Of a stretch of DNA of 64,000 bases, positions 51,235 through 59,617 are shown one piece after another. The translations under genes were made by a program, and so were the position numbers. The notes under the pieces were generated by a model, which was not told where the DNA came from, searched no databases, and worked only from the letters and a program-made list of their open reading frames with translations. Source of the DNA: Leptolyngbya sp. SIO1E4 (GTDB lineage: Bacteria; Cyanobacteriota; Cyanobacteriia; Phormidesmidales; Phormidesmidaceae). The DNA is taken from NCBI GenBank assembly GCA_010672825.2, contig JAAHFU020000002.1, forward strand, positions 1,190,001-1,254,000. Reading direction: 5' to 3'. The stretch's first letter is position 1, and each line of letters opens with the position of its first letter.

Positions 51235-51969
51235 TTAGCCGACGGCTGTATAGTTTTTCACGCGTTGATCTTGCTTGATGCCTAAGATCTTGGCTAACCA
51301 GGGCGGTGGAGCCGTGGCGATCGCTTTTTGCAAGTCTGGGAGAATTTCTCTGATGGAACCGCCGGTTTCTATTTTCATAGGATAGATGTTGGCTTGAATG
51401 ACTTTTGCTGCCGCTGGTCCCCCAATGGAAACAACATAGAGAACGGGGCAATCTCTAATTAAGTCAACGCGAAACTTATTTTTATTGTCGCTCAGGTCAG
51501 CGTCTATGGCGGAGCGAACATCAATAAGCCTGATTTCATCCACAGAGAGTTGATAAATTAAGTAGCGATGGCAAGAGCCAAAATGTCCGTCTAATTGCTC
51601 TGCAGTGTTGGAAGCGACGGCAATTCTAATTGAATTAGGCATGTCGCCTTCTTGATACGGTTCGATAGGTAAGGGGTGTTCGCACTGTTCGGTTTCGCCC
51701 CATAGAATTCGAACGGCTTCTTTAAAGGCTGAAATATCTTGATTGTCAGCATCTTCCCCTTCCCATTCACCCTCATCTACGGCGTAAATGTTGCCAAAGG
51801 ATCTCTTTAATTGGGTGACCGTAAGTTGGCTCAACGATTCTTCCGTAACCTCATCGTTGAGATTGATTTGCAAAGCGCCGATCAAATCTCTAACAGAGAC
51901 ATCAGGTAACACCCTAGCTGCTAAGGCAATTCTCAGGGCGACTTCATCGGAAATCGGTTGACTGGTCAT
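51235..51969 (-). CDS. NafY/NifX-like FeMo-cofactor carrier protein
   Basis: A 244-residue protein with the domain order of Azotobacter NafY. A helical N-terminal domain (about 1-105) is followed by a C-terminal FeMo-co-binding domain of the NifX/NafY/NifB-C superfamily: IRIAVASNTAEQLDGHFGSC, where the HFGSCHRYL His is the family's cofactor-contact position, then YVVSIGGPAAAKVIQANI and PPPWLAKILG. It should hold FeMo cofactor or apo-dinitrogenase during nitrogenase maturation. No other nif gene lies in the window, so either the nif cluster is elsewhere or this is a leftover. Confidence 0.85.
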   Translation of the reverse strand: MTSQPISDEVALRIALAARVLPDVSVRDLIGALQINLNDEVTEESLSQLTVTQLKRSFGNIYAVDEGEWEGEDADNQDISAFKEAVRILWGETEQCEHPLPIEPYQEGDMPNSIRIAVASNTAEQLDGHFGSCHRYLIYQLSVDEIRLIDVRSAIDADLSDNKNKFRVDLIRDCPVLYVVSIGGPAAAKVIQANIYPMKIETGGSIREILPDLQKAIATAPPPWLAKILGIKQDQRVKNYTAVG

Positions 51970-52243
51970 GATTTACTCCTGAATGTGATCTTGGGGGGTG
52001 ATCTGCAAGTCGCTTGTTTTTTAACCTTAAGCCTCAACATTCTCCCAAATTAATTACCAAAGATTTGGAAGGAATATTCTGTATGATTTGATTCTAAAAT
52101 TACTTTGATCACATTCTCTTAAAGAACTGATCGGTTGCACTCCTTCTAATCGCTTATCAAAACAGCAAAGAAGGTTAAAAATCAACAAAATTTGTGTTTT
52201 GAAAAACGTGATTTAAGCCACAAAAAAATAGATAAAATGGTTC
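51970..52243. promoter_or_regulatory. AT-rich upstream region of the NafY-like gene
   Basis: The stretch is strikingly AT-rich with runs such as GATTTGATTCTAAAATTACT. I could not find an unambiguous NtcA (GTA-N8-TAC) site. It must hold the leftward promoter. Confidence 0.35.
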
Positions 52244-52411
52244 ATGTTGGACGCTTTTTGTCGATCGCAGCCACAACTCTTGCGGATTGCTCAGGCGATT
52301 GAATCAGCTATCGCAGCCAGATTCACTGCCTCAAAGTTTGACTATGCCGCCAAGATCGGTGCTGTCGTCATGAATAATGAACGGGAAGGTGACGACTCGC
52401 CCATAGCCTGA
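52244..52411 (+). CDS. Small ORF before the MSMEG_0565-like gene, possibly a gene fragment
   Basis: A 55-residue frame (starts MLDAFCRSQPQLLRIAQAIE, ends NNEREGDDSPIA). It has no clear family and may be the C-terminal fragment of a lost member of the same cluster. Only its position, just upstream and on the same strand, supports that. Confidence 0.3.
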   Translation: MLDAFCRSQPQLLRIAQAIESAIAARFTASKFDYAAKIGAVVMNNEREGDDSPIA

Positions 52412-52459
52412 GACTCATCCCTCAACTTTATTGATCGATTGACCTCGCACCGATTGCCG

Positions 52460-53626
52460 ATGAAAATCGCCCTGCTGACCTACTCCACCAAACCGCGCGG
52501 CAGTGTTGTTCACACTTGGGAACTGACCGCAGCCCTGACTGAGTTGGGACATGCTGTCTGCATCTACGCTTTAGATAAAGATGGCAGTGGCTGCGATCGC
52601 TCCCTGCCCTGCTCGATCCGTCTCATTGCGGCCCAACCTGCGCCTGCTGAGATCGATGGCCTGATTCGGCAGCGCATCCAAGAATTTGTCAGTGTTCTCT
52701 CAGCAGAAACCGACACCTTCGATATTTATCACGCGCAAGACTGCATCGGGGCCAATGCCTTGTTGCAACTCCGGCAAGCGGGCAACATTCCCCATGTGGT
52801 GCGCACCGTGCACCATGTCGAAGATTACCAAAGCCCTTACCTGCAGCAGTGTCAGGACAAGTCTATCCGTCTGCCTGATCTCTGCCTGTGTGTGAGCGAT
52901 CGCTGGCAGCAAACCCTCAAAGCGGAGTACGGCATTGTGGCCCCCCGCGTGGTCAATGGCGTTAACCAGCAGCGCTTTTCTCCCGCACCCACGGGGCAAG
53001 AAGCCACTTTGAAAGCTGCCTATGGCCTGACTGGGGCACCGATTTATCTCACCGTTGGCGGCATTGAACCCCGCAAGAACTCGATTCGCCTTCTAGAAGC
53101 GTTTGCTCAGGTGCTGCAGACCCAGCCCGCTGCGCAACTGGTGATTGCCGGGGGGGCCACCTTGTTCGACTATGCGCCCTACCGAGAAGCCTTTTTTCAG
53201 AGGGCTGCCGCTTTAGGCATTGAGACGGGGGCTGCCCTCGTGTTGCCAGGTGTCGTTCCTGATCAGGATTTACCCGTGCTGTACCGCTGCGCCGATGTAT
53301 TCTGCTTTCCCTCGGTTAAAGAGGGGTGGGGGTTAGTGGTGCTAGAGGCGATCGCGGCTGGGCTGCCCGCCATTGTTGCTAACGAACCGCCCTTCACAGA
53401 ATTTTTGTCTGCCGAGCAAGCCCTTTTCGTGTCCCCAGATTCGGTCACAGCTATCGCCCAGGCCATGGTGACTGCAGCCCAGCCAAGGAGATCACATGCC
53501 CTGGTGCAAAATAGTCGGGCGGTTTTGGCACAATACACCTGGTCGCGATCGGCTCACCTGCATATCCAGGCATATCAACAGGTGTTGGCCAATCCGGTCA
53601 GTGTCGGAAAGGGCCGGGCTTGTTAA
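52460..53626 (+). CDS. MSMEG_0565-family GT4 glycosyltransferase
   Basis: A 388-residue GT-B glycosyltransferase. It starts MKIALLTYSTKPRGSVVHTW, the typical beginning of the MSMEG_0565 branch, and shows TVGGIEPRKNSIRLLEAF, then VFCFPSVKEGWGLVVLEAIA, where the catalytic Glu lies, and GLPAIVANEPPFTEFL. In other bacteria this gene is part of the Nit1C cluster (nitrilase, radical SAM, acetyltransferase, flavoprotein and MSMEG_0570/0572 genes), linked to nitrogen starvation. Start chosen at 52460, as the fold begins there. Confidence 0.85.
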   Translation: MKIALLTYSTKPRGSVVHTWELTAALTELGHAVCIYALDKDGSGCDRSLPCSIRLIAAQPAPAEIDGLIRQRIQEFVSVLSAETDTFDIYHAQDCIGANALLQLRQAGNIPHVVRTVHHVEDYQSPYLQQCQDKSIRLPDLCLCVSDRWQQTLKAEYGIVAPRVVNGVNQQRFSPAPTGQEATLKAAYGLTGAPIYLTVGGIEPRKNSIRLLEAFAQVLQTQPAAQLVIAGGATLFDYAPYREAFFQRAAALGIETGAALVLPGVVPDQDLPVLYRCADVFCFPSVKEGWGLVVLEAIAAGLPAIVANEPPFTEFLSAEQALFVSPDSVTAIAQAMVTAAQPRRSHALVQNSRAVLAQYTWSRSAHLHIQAYQQVLANPVSVGKGRAC

Positions 53627-53703
53627 ACCCGATGAGGTCCGCCCCGATTACCGATAAACCTGCCCCGCCTGTGCCCACGGTTCTCAATTCGAATGGTGAT
53701 GTT

Positions 53704-53991
53704 ATGCCCGAAATGCGATTCCAAATCCAATGGCCCGATGGTTCCCAAGAAACCTGCTACTCGCCGTCGCTGGTGATCAAAGACTACTTTGCCCCGGGTG
53801 AAACCTATTCCCTCGCAGATTTTGTGGCCAGATCTCGCACTGCCTTGCAAATTGCCAGCGATCGCGTCCAGGCCAAATATGGCTTTCCCTGCGGGCGGGC
53901 AATGGGGCAACTTCAGCAAATTGAAAGTGCCTCAGCCCAATATCAATCGTTAGATGAACCCACCGTTCGCATTCTCCAGTTCATGGAGTGA
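53704..53991 (+). CDS. MSMEG_0570-family nitrogen-starvation-cluster protein
   Basis: A 95-residue protein that matches MSMEG_0570 in length and in the sequence MPEMRFQIQWPDGSQETCYS, SLVIKDYFAPGETY, SRTALQIASDRVQAKYGFPC. The start at 53704 is set by this signature. Function unknown; it is always part of Nit1C-type clusters. It is 77 bp after the glycosyltransferase on the same strand. The other Nit1C genes (nitrilase, radical SAM, flavoprotein) are absent here. Confidence 0.85.
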   Translation: MPEMRFQIQWPDGSQETCYSPSLVIKDYFAPGETYSLADFVARSRTALQIASDRVQAKYGFPCGRAMGQLQQIESASAQYQSLDEPTVRILQFME

Positions 53992-54038
53992 GGCAACCGA
54001 CAGGCTCATCCCGTGGTTAAGCGAGTTTGCCCCTGTTA

Positions 54039-54134
54039 TATAGCGGTATACAGGCTGTTCAAGCACAGCCTAGACCCCAAACCCTAGCCCCTGTCTTGAC
54101 CCAGATGTATTGGATTCAACTGAACAAGGCTATA
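54039..54134 (+). repeat. Dispersed TATAGC repeat, full 96-bp copy
   Basis: It starts TATAGCGGTATACAGG and ends CTGAACAAGGCTATA. The ends TATAGC/GCTATA are inverted repeats. The core is CCTAGACCCCAAACCCTAGC, and the second half is CTTGACCCAGATGTATTGGA. This is the reference copy of the family. Confidence 0.9.
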
Positions 54135-54215
54135 GACGTCCGTGCTCAGCAGCTGCCTTTTCGGTCACCTTTTGCCATGGCATCAGGTCGTGATTTCTTC
54201 CCATCCAGCCAAACT

Positions 54216-54311
54216 TATAGCGGTATGCATGCTAATCAAGCACACCCTAGACCCCAAACCCTAGACCCTGTCTCGACCCGGATGTACTGGACTCACCTGA
54301 ACAAGGCTACA
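54216..54311 (+). repeat. Dispersed TATAGC repeat, second full 96-bp copy
   Basis: Same length and order as the copy at 54039, 81 bp downstream in direct orientation. The right end is GCTACA instead of GCTATA. The two copies flank about 80 bp of unique DNA. Confidence 0.9.
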
Positions 54312-54500
54312 TAGCGGATCGCGCGGCGCAATTAATCCGCTAAAAACGGCTGTAACTTAGGAAAAAAGGTTTTCATCTAGAAAATTGACATAAAATTACG
54401 ACCGTATACGTGGATTTTCCTGGCAAGAGATTGAAGTCCGTCATCTTTGCATTCAGGAATTTTGCCATCATTTTGCTACTCGATAAACAGGCGGTCACGC

Positions 54501-55598
54501 ATGAACAGCAGAACATCTCAAACCCCAGTTGTGTCTTTAAGCAAAGTCGCTTCAAGGGTAACCTTGGCAACCGCTTTCTTGCTGGCGTCTTCGGTGGGGT
54601 TGACCCCGTCTTTCGCTGCTGATGAGAAGCCGATTTCCCTGGAGACTGAGTTGGCGGATGCCGTTGAATCTCCGGTGCTACTCTCCCAGGCAACTGCAGA
54701 GAATACGATCCTCCTATTCACCACAAATCGGTATACCGTACGGGTTTATCAAGATGGCAATCAAACCCTGATGAACGTGTACGATGCGACCTTTGATATC
54801 AATCGTCAGTTTGAAGCGCCCACTCAATTCACCATCCTAAATAATCAAGGAACCTACATCAGCACGGGCAGTTTTGCTGGTTTACAGGCTCGCTATGAAG
54901 TCTCGGTGATTAATGCTCAACAAGCACGACTCCTGATTCGGGATGGCTCTGGAAATTCCATCTCCAATGAGCTGTCTACCAGCGTTTCAATTTCTAGGGT
55001 AGATACCCAAGAACAGGACGATCAAAATACCATTTTGAGATTTAACACCGCCAGCTATGCCGTTCATGTCTTTGAACGGGAAGGCAACCGGTTTATGAAC
55101 GTGCACAATCGGTTCACTGCCATGACTGAAGTGAATGGTCAGGCTGCAAATCTTGCTCCCAATGAGGCGCCCTATGAAAATGCAGTCAGCTACGTCAGTT
55201 CAGGGACTCGTAACGGGCAACCGGTTGAATATTTTGCCCGTATCGATGCCGCCGGATCAACCATCCTAGAAATTTTCAATATCAATCGGCAGCGTTTATT
55301 CCAAGAACCGGGTGAAGGGCCAATTACCCTCAATATCCCCAGCGCAGATTTACCCGTAGGGGTAGAAACCATTGGAGGGGCAGAGAGTGCCTACGTCGCT
55401 GCCGTGTTTGGGGGGCAGGAGACGCTGAACGAACTCCAGCGGTTTTACCCCGACGCCTTCATGGATGGAGCCCGTCAGGGTAGCTTTATCAATGTCGGAT
55501 TTTTCCCTAATCGCGACTCCGCAGAAGCCCGAGTCTTTGAACTCAGGGGGCGTGGGTTTAATGCTCGCGTCATCTTTCGAGATATTGACTTTCGCTAG
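54501..55598 (+). CDS. Exported protein with SPOR-like C-terminal domain
   Basis: A 365-residue protein beginning with a basic signal peptide (KVASRVTLATAFLLASSVGL ending near SFAADE), so the start at 54501 is preferred to 54447. The middle holds two similar beta-rich blocks (NTILLFTTNRYTVRVYQDGN and NTILRFNTASYAVHVFEREG), suggesting an internal duplication. The end (FINVGFFPNRDSAEARVFEL, RGFNARVIF) looks like a SPOR domain that binds denuded peptidoglycan. Periplasm or cell-wall location is expected. Confidence 0.8.
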   Translation: MNSRTSQTPVVSLSKVASRVTLATAFLLASSVGLTPSFAADEKPISLETELADAVESPVLLSQATAENTILLFTTNRYTVRVYQDGNQTLMNVYDATFDINRQFEAPTQFTILNNQGTYISTGSFAGLQARYEVSVINAQQARLLIRDGSGNSISNELSTSVSISRVDTQEQDDQNTILRFNTASYAVHVFEREGNRFMNVHNRFTAMTEVNGQAANLAPNEAPYENAVSYVSSGTRNGQPVEYFARIDAAGSTILEIFNINRQRLFQEPGEGPITLNIPSADLPVGVETIGGAESAYVAAVFGGQETLNELQRFYPDAFMDGARQGSFINVGFFPNRDSAEARVFELRGRGFNARVIFRDIDFR

Positions 55599-55639
55599 AG
55601 CATTAATCTAGACCCCGGGTTCCTTGGCTTACCTGCCTA

Positions 55640-55757
55640 ATACCAGTTCTAGTTTCTAAAGCGACAGATCAGACCTCGCCCAGCCTCCCCTTGCCAAGGG
55701 GAGGTGCCGCAGGCGGTGGGGTGGCGATGTATAGCGCTGATTTGGAGAAATTGGTAT
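55640..55757. mobile_element. MITE-like element with ATACCA inverted ends and central hairpin
   Basis: The left end ATACCAGTTCT and right end AGAAATTGGTAT are inverted repeats. Inside lies a near-perfect hairpin CCTCCCCTTGCCAAGGGGAGG (55684-55704, but not continued). 118 bp, no coding capacity. It resembles miniature inverted-repeat elements common between cyanobacterial genes. Confidence 0.6.
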
Positions 55758-55799
55758 AGATCTTGTGGTTGATTTCTACCAGGAACCCGAGTTCTCCTA

Positions 55800-55900
55800 A
55801 CACTGGGCGCTACGGATCTTGGGGATGAAGCCCACCCAAACCCCAAACCCCAAACCCTGTCTTGACCCAGATATTCTGGATTCAACGACAAAGAGTATCT
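55800..55900 (+). repeat. Dispersed TATAGC repeat, degenerate copy
   Basis: The C-rich core CCCCAAACCCCAAACCCTGT and right half CTTGACCCAGATATTCTGGA are clear; both ends are worn. Confidence 0.65.
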
Positions 55901-55912
55901 CACGATCGCCTG

Positions 55913-56812
55913 CTAACGGGCACCGGTATTGTCCGTGGGCAAGGTGTTGCGCCAGATAGCATCGGCAACCCGGCAGACATCCATCATCTCTTTGCCATCG
56001 TGAACCCTGAGGATGTCTGCGCCGCCTGCGATCGCCGCACAGCAGGCGGCTGCCGTTCCCCAAACGCGCGCTTTTGCCTCGGGCTGCTGCAAAATCCAGC
56101 CGATGAAGCTTTTACGAGAAGGGCCGATGAGGATAGGGCAGTGCAACGGCCGGAAGGCGGAAATCTGGCGTAGAATCTCTAGGTTTTGAGGGTAGCTTTT
56201 GGCAAACCCAATTCCAGGGTCAATGGCAATTTGACTATGGCTGACCCCTGCTGCAACTGCGGTTTGAACCTGTCGCTCTAAGACCTGATAAATTTCACCG
56301 ATCAAATCTTCGTAGTGGGTATGCTGCTGCATGGTTTCCGGCACCCCGCGAATGTGCATCAAAATGACGGGGACGCCCAGGTCGGCCACGGTCGACAGCA
56401 TGGCAGCGTCGAAAGTGCCCCCAGAAATGTCATTCACAATATCCGCTCCGGCTCGCACAGCGGCCCGCGCCACCCCTGCCTGTGTGGTATCGACGGAGAG
56501 AACCATAGACGCAAGTTTTTCATTGTCATGGGTCCGAATGGCCTCAATGACCGGAACCACCCGGCGAATTTCGTCTTCTAATGAAATTTGCCCTGCCCCA
56601 GGCCGGGTGGATTGTCCCCCAATATCCAAAATGTCTACCCCGGCGGCGGTGAGATTTTTCGCTTGCAGCACGGCGGTTTCCACCGTGTTGAATTGACCAC
56701 CATCGCTAAAGCTATCAGGGGTAACGTTCAGAACCCCCATCACATAGGTGCGATCGCCCCAATGAAAGGCGCGATCGCGCAGGATCCAAGAAGGTATCGT
56801 CGCAGCAGCCAT
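55913..56812 (-). CDS. folP: Dihydropteroate synthase
   Basis: A 299-residue folate-pathway enzyme that joins p-aminobenzoate to dihydropterin pyrophosphate. Signature strands are MGVLNVTPDSFSDGG, DIGGQSTRPGA, VNDISGGTF and DPGIGFAKSYPQN, with the C-terminal LRVHDGKEMMDVCRVADAI. The start is set at 56812 (MAAATIPSW); the longer frame back to 56977 has no homology. Monocistronic. Confidence 0.95.
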   Translation of the reverse strand: MAAATIPSWILRDRAFHWGDRTYVMGVLNVTPDSFSDGGQFNTVETAVLQAKNLTAAGVDILDIGGQSTRPGAGQISLEDEIRRVVPVIEAIRTHDNEKLASMVLSVDTTQAGVARAAVRAGADIVNDISGGTFDAAMLSTVADLGVPVILMHIRGVPETMQQHTHYEDLIGEIYQVLERQVQTAVAAGVSHSQIAIDPGIGFAKSYPQNLEILRQISAFRPLHCPILIGPSRKSFIGWILQQPEAKARVWGTAAACCAAIAGGADILRVHDGKEMMDVCRVADAIWRNTLPTDNTGAR

Positions 56813-56858
56813 AGCAGAGTGTGAAAAGCACCATGAGCTAGCTTGCCATATGGGGATG

Positions 56859-56897
56859 GGGAGTGGATGGGATGAGGAGTGGATGGGATAGGGGAGT
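56859..56897 (+). repeat. Tandem GAGTGGATGGGAT repeat
   Basis: Two direct units of GGAGTGGATGGGAT-type sequence upstream of folP. No known role. Confidence 0.6.
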
Positions 56898-57030
56898 GAC
56901 TCTCCGCCGAATAGCAGCCTGTTATAGAACCTGGCCTGCAATGAGGTGTGCAAGCTACCCGGAGCAGCTATAAACATCGATTTTTATGCTAGAAGAATGA
57001 GGTGAGCACTTTCTGTAGGAACCTTTAGTA

Positions 57031-57222
57031 ATGCTTTTTCCTGGTGCAGCGGTTCGTGTTGTCAACGTCGATGATATTTACTACGGATTTCAAGGGCAGG
57101 TGCAACGGATCGCGGATGGCAAAATAGCGGTGCTGTTTGAAGGCGGTAACTGGGATAAGCTTGTTACCTTCAATGCCTCCGAATTAGAACCCCTGGATGC
57201 CCGCCGAGGGAAGAAAAAGTAA
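57031..57222 (+). CDS. ndhS: NAD(P)H-plastoquinone oxidoreductase subunit S
   Basis: A 63-residue NdhS, the small SH3-like subunit of cyanobacterial NDH-1 that forms part of the ferredoxin-docking site on the thylakoid-side arm. The whole protein matches: [20 protein letters not shown], then [24 protein letters not shown] and a basic tail. It lies upstream of the HAS-barrel gene on the same strand and supports the cyanobacterial origin. Confidence 0.93.
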   Translation: MLFPGAAVRVVNVDDIYYGFQGQVQRIADGKIAVLFEGGNWDKLVTFNASELEPLDARRGKKK

Positions 57223-57254
57223 GCTCCTAACTGTGCTGTAAGGCGAGGACGACA

Positions 57255-57896
57255 ATGCGACTGCCGCTGCCTCAGTTTGCGCCTCAATCTCGTCAGCCCC
57301 ATCACATTGCTGAAGTGGTTGAGACGGCGACAACTGAATTTTTAGCCCAATGTTTAGAGCCAGAATCCCTGAGTTTTGCGCAAATGCCGCCCTTTGGCAG
57401 CTGGGTGCGCGCGACAGATGAGGATTCTGGCAACTGTATCTACGGGGTGGTTTACCATGCGACGACTAGCCCGCTAGATTCAGTTCATCGAGCCACCGCT
57501 CTTGGCCTGTCTCTGGCAGAACTGCGGGAGCAGCAGCCACAGATTTTCACCATGCTCAAGACAGAATTTCGGGTGGCGATCGTTGGGTTTCAACCTGCAG
57601 AAGGTGACATCCTATATCGGCACTTGCCGCCGCGTCCGCCGCAGGTACACCAGGCGGTTTACCGCTGTACGACTGAAGAGATCATCGCCTTCACCGAAGA
57701 ACTGGATTTTTTAAGAACGTTGATGGATATGAAGGGTGCTCCGACGGATGGGCTCATTGCGGCGGTGATCCGAACGGTATATCAACTGAGGCAGCTTGAT
57801 CGTGACTGGCTGGTGCAAGCAGGCCGTACGCTTAATGTTTTGCTAAAAGACGATTACGATCGCCTCCGCGTCATTCTTTCCCAAATTCACCCATAG
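57255..57896 (+). CDS. Cyanobacterial HAS-barrel-domain protein
   Basis: A 213-residue soluble protein. The N-terminal half resembles the HAS-barrel fold found at the start of HerA-type ATPases (FLAQCLEPESLSFAQMPPFG, SWVRATDEDSGNCIYGVVYH). It ends with a helical part (GLIAAVIRTVYQLRQLDRDW). Widely conserved in cyanobacteria, function unknown. The stop is 3 bp before the next ATG, so the two genes are likely co-transcribed. Confidence 0.85.
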   Translation: MRLPLPQFAPQSRQPHHIAEVVETATTEFLAQCLEPESLSFAQMPPFGSWVRATDEDSGNCIYGVVYHATTSPLDSVHRATALGLSLAELREQQPQIFTMLKTEFRVAIVGFQPAEGDILYRHLPPRPPQVHQAVYRCTTEEIIAFTEELDFLRTLMDMKGAPTDGLIAAVIRTVYQLRQLDRDWLVQAGRTLNVLLKDDYDRLRVILSQIHP

Positions 57897-57899
57897 CCT

Positions 57900-59090
57900 A
57901 TGCAAACCTTTGACTGGATCGTCATTGGCAATGGCCTGACAGGGGCTGCGCTGAGTTACGAACTGTCCCGACAAGGGTGCTCGGTTCTACTGCTAGACAA
58001 GGCCCTAGACCCTGCCAGTGCCACTCGCTATAGCTATGGAGGCATTCCCTACTGGTCGGGGAGTACAGACCTGCTGCGGCAACTCTGTCAGCAAGGATGG
58101 AGCCGCCATCAATCCCTTTTTGAAGAAACCGGTGTTTCAACTCAGCTACGAGAACTCGATCTGCTACTCACGATCGCACCCGATCAAGATGCAAAAGCGC
58201 TGGCGGAACGTTATGCTGCCGTCGAAATTCCCCCAGTGTTGATTTCTGCCCAAGAAGTCGCCGAGCGAGAACCGCAGCTCAATGCTGCTGCCATCTCAGG
58301 GGCGCTTACAGTGCGTCATGGCCATGTTGAACCGATGGCCCTGGTCAAGGCTTACAACCATGGGCTGCAAAATGCGGGTGGACGGGTGGTGATTGCACCC
58401 GTAACCGGGCTAGTGCGCATGGGCGATCGCATCACAGGGGTTACGACCCCGACTCAGGCTTACGCGGCGAGCAACGTGGCGATCGCGGCAGGTGGCCACA
58501 CTCGCGACCTCTTAAAAACCGCTGGCATCCAGGTTCCTGTTTACTTCACCCATGCAGAGATTATCGAAACGCCGCCTCTAGAGACCTCCTTTCGTGCACT
58601 CGTGATGCCTGCTGACCTCAGCCGCTCTGGTCTGGAGTCAGAGGCTAGTCAGGCAGAGGTTGATGCCCTTTGGGATGCAGCTAGCCACGAAATTGTTCCC
58701 CCAATCTTGGATGCGGGCTTTATTCAGTTTCTTGACAACACTGTACGAATTGGGCAAATTAGCCGCATCGAAACTTCATTGCATCCTCAAATTGATGCTC
58801 AAGCCAGTGAACGCCAGTTGCGACAGGGCATTGCCCCTCTGATCCCGGCCTTAGCGGATGCTCCGGGGCAGTGGCGTGCCTGTCAGGTTGCCTTCAGTCG
58901 AGATGGTCTCCCCTTAGCCGGGCCGATTCCCGGCCTGACAGGGGTCGCAGTTTTTTCTGGGTTCAACAGCCCCTTTGCGCTGGTGCCCGGAGCGGCAGTA
59001 GAGTTTGCGCGCTGGGCAACGGGGCAAGCCTCTTCAATCATGGAGTCACTACGGCCTGAGCGATTTGTCATCAGCGGTCAAAAATCTTAG
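57900..59090 (+). CDS. FAD-dependent DAO-family oxidoreductase
   Basis: A 396-residue flavoprotein. The N-terminal dinucleotide-binding strand is DWIVIGNGLTGAALSYELSR, with the DAO-type second motif GHTRDLLKTAGIQVPVYFTH. The C-terminal GLTGVAVFSGFNSPFALVPG end is typical of D-amino-acid/glycine-oxidase-like enzymes. It probably oxidises an amine or amino acid. Downstream of and close to the HAS-barrel gene. Substrate unknown. Confidence 0.87.
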   Translation: MQTFDWIVIGNGLTGAALSYELSRQGCSVLLLDKALDPASATRYSYGGIPYWSGSTDLLRQLCQQGWSRHQSLFEETGVSTQLRELDLLLTIAPDQDAKALAERYAAVEIPPVLISAQEVAEREPQLNAAAISGALTVRHGHVEPMALVKAYNHGLQNAGGRVVIAPVTGLVRMGDRITGVTTPTQAYAASNVAIAAGGHTRDLLKTAGIQVPVYFTHAEIIETPPLETSFRALVMPADLSRSGLESEASQAEVDALWDAASHEIVPPILDAGFIQFLDNTVRIGQISRIETSLHPQIDAQASERQLRQGIAPLIPALADAPGQWRACQVAFSRDGLPLAGPIPGLTGVAVFSGFNSPFALVPGAAVEFARWATGQASSIMESLRPERFVISGQKS

Positions 59091-59132
59091 TTCCCGACTG
59101 TCAGTTCCCGACCGTCAGTTCCCGACCGTTCG
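59091..59132 (+). repeat. Tandem 14-bp repeat TTCCCGACCGTCAG
   Basis: Three near-identical units of TTCCCGACYGTCAG in tandem. The stop codon of the next minus-strand gene lies within the second unit. Confidence 0.8.
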
Positions 59133-59567
59133 CTCTAATACGTCTACGGCGGGTTCTACCATAGCCCAGGTGCCATCTGGTTGGCGGCGCATGGCGGCAA
59201 ACTGCAACACCTCTCCCCGTCCAATCACCTGCCCGGCCGTTACAGCCCCCAATCGGGGCCGCTTGACCCCGCAGAGACGGAACAGGTAAGCAGGGACTTC
59301 TGGGCTACTAAAGGCAACGCACTCATGCTCTGTCGGCTGTACCTGGCCATCAAATGGGGCGGTAATGGCGCTGCCATCTAACTCGATGGAGACATCCCCT
59401 AAACTGCCTACAACGCGATAGTTGCCGACCGTGCTGCCTGGCTGCAATGCCCAAGTTTGGTGAATTGGAATGTTGCGGGGTGGCACTTTCGCTGCTGAAA
59501 ATCCACAGGCCCCAAGGCCCATGACAACAAGCGGGCAGAACATCGTGAGGGGTAGACGCGATCGCAT
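59115..59567 (-). CDS. Predicted exported lipoprotein
   Basis: A 150-residue protein with a signal peptide and a lipobox LGAC (residues about 17-20: VMGLGACGFS), so lipidation at Cys is expected. The mature part is beta-rich (GNYRVVGSLGDVSIELDGSA) with no recognised domain. It is probably an envelope-associated protein. It is downstream of the SHQQ-repeat membrane protein on the same strand. Confidence 0.65.
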   Translation of the reverse strand: MRSRLPLTMFCPLVVMGLGACGFSAAKVPPRNIPIHQTWALQPGSTVGNYRVVGSLGDVSIELDGSAITAPFDGQVQPTEHECVAFSSPEVPAYLFRLCGVKRPRLGAVTAGQVIGRGEVLQFAAMRRQPDGTWAMVEPAVDVLERTVGN

Positions 59568-59617
59568 GGCTCATCCTGGCAAAGTTGAGGGTTAAAAACT
59601 GGGGAAAGCGTTGAACG

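Noticed and set aside
51970-52243. NtcA binding site upstream of the NafY-like gene
   Set aside because: No GTA-N8-TAC match could be found on either strand by eye.
54039-54311. CRISPR array
   Set aside because: Two similar 96-bp units with about 80 bp between look array-like, but the units are too long and decayed copies are dispersed through the whole window in both orientations.
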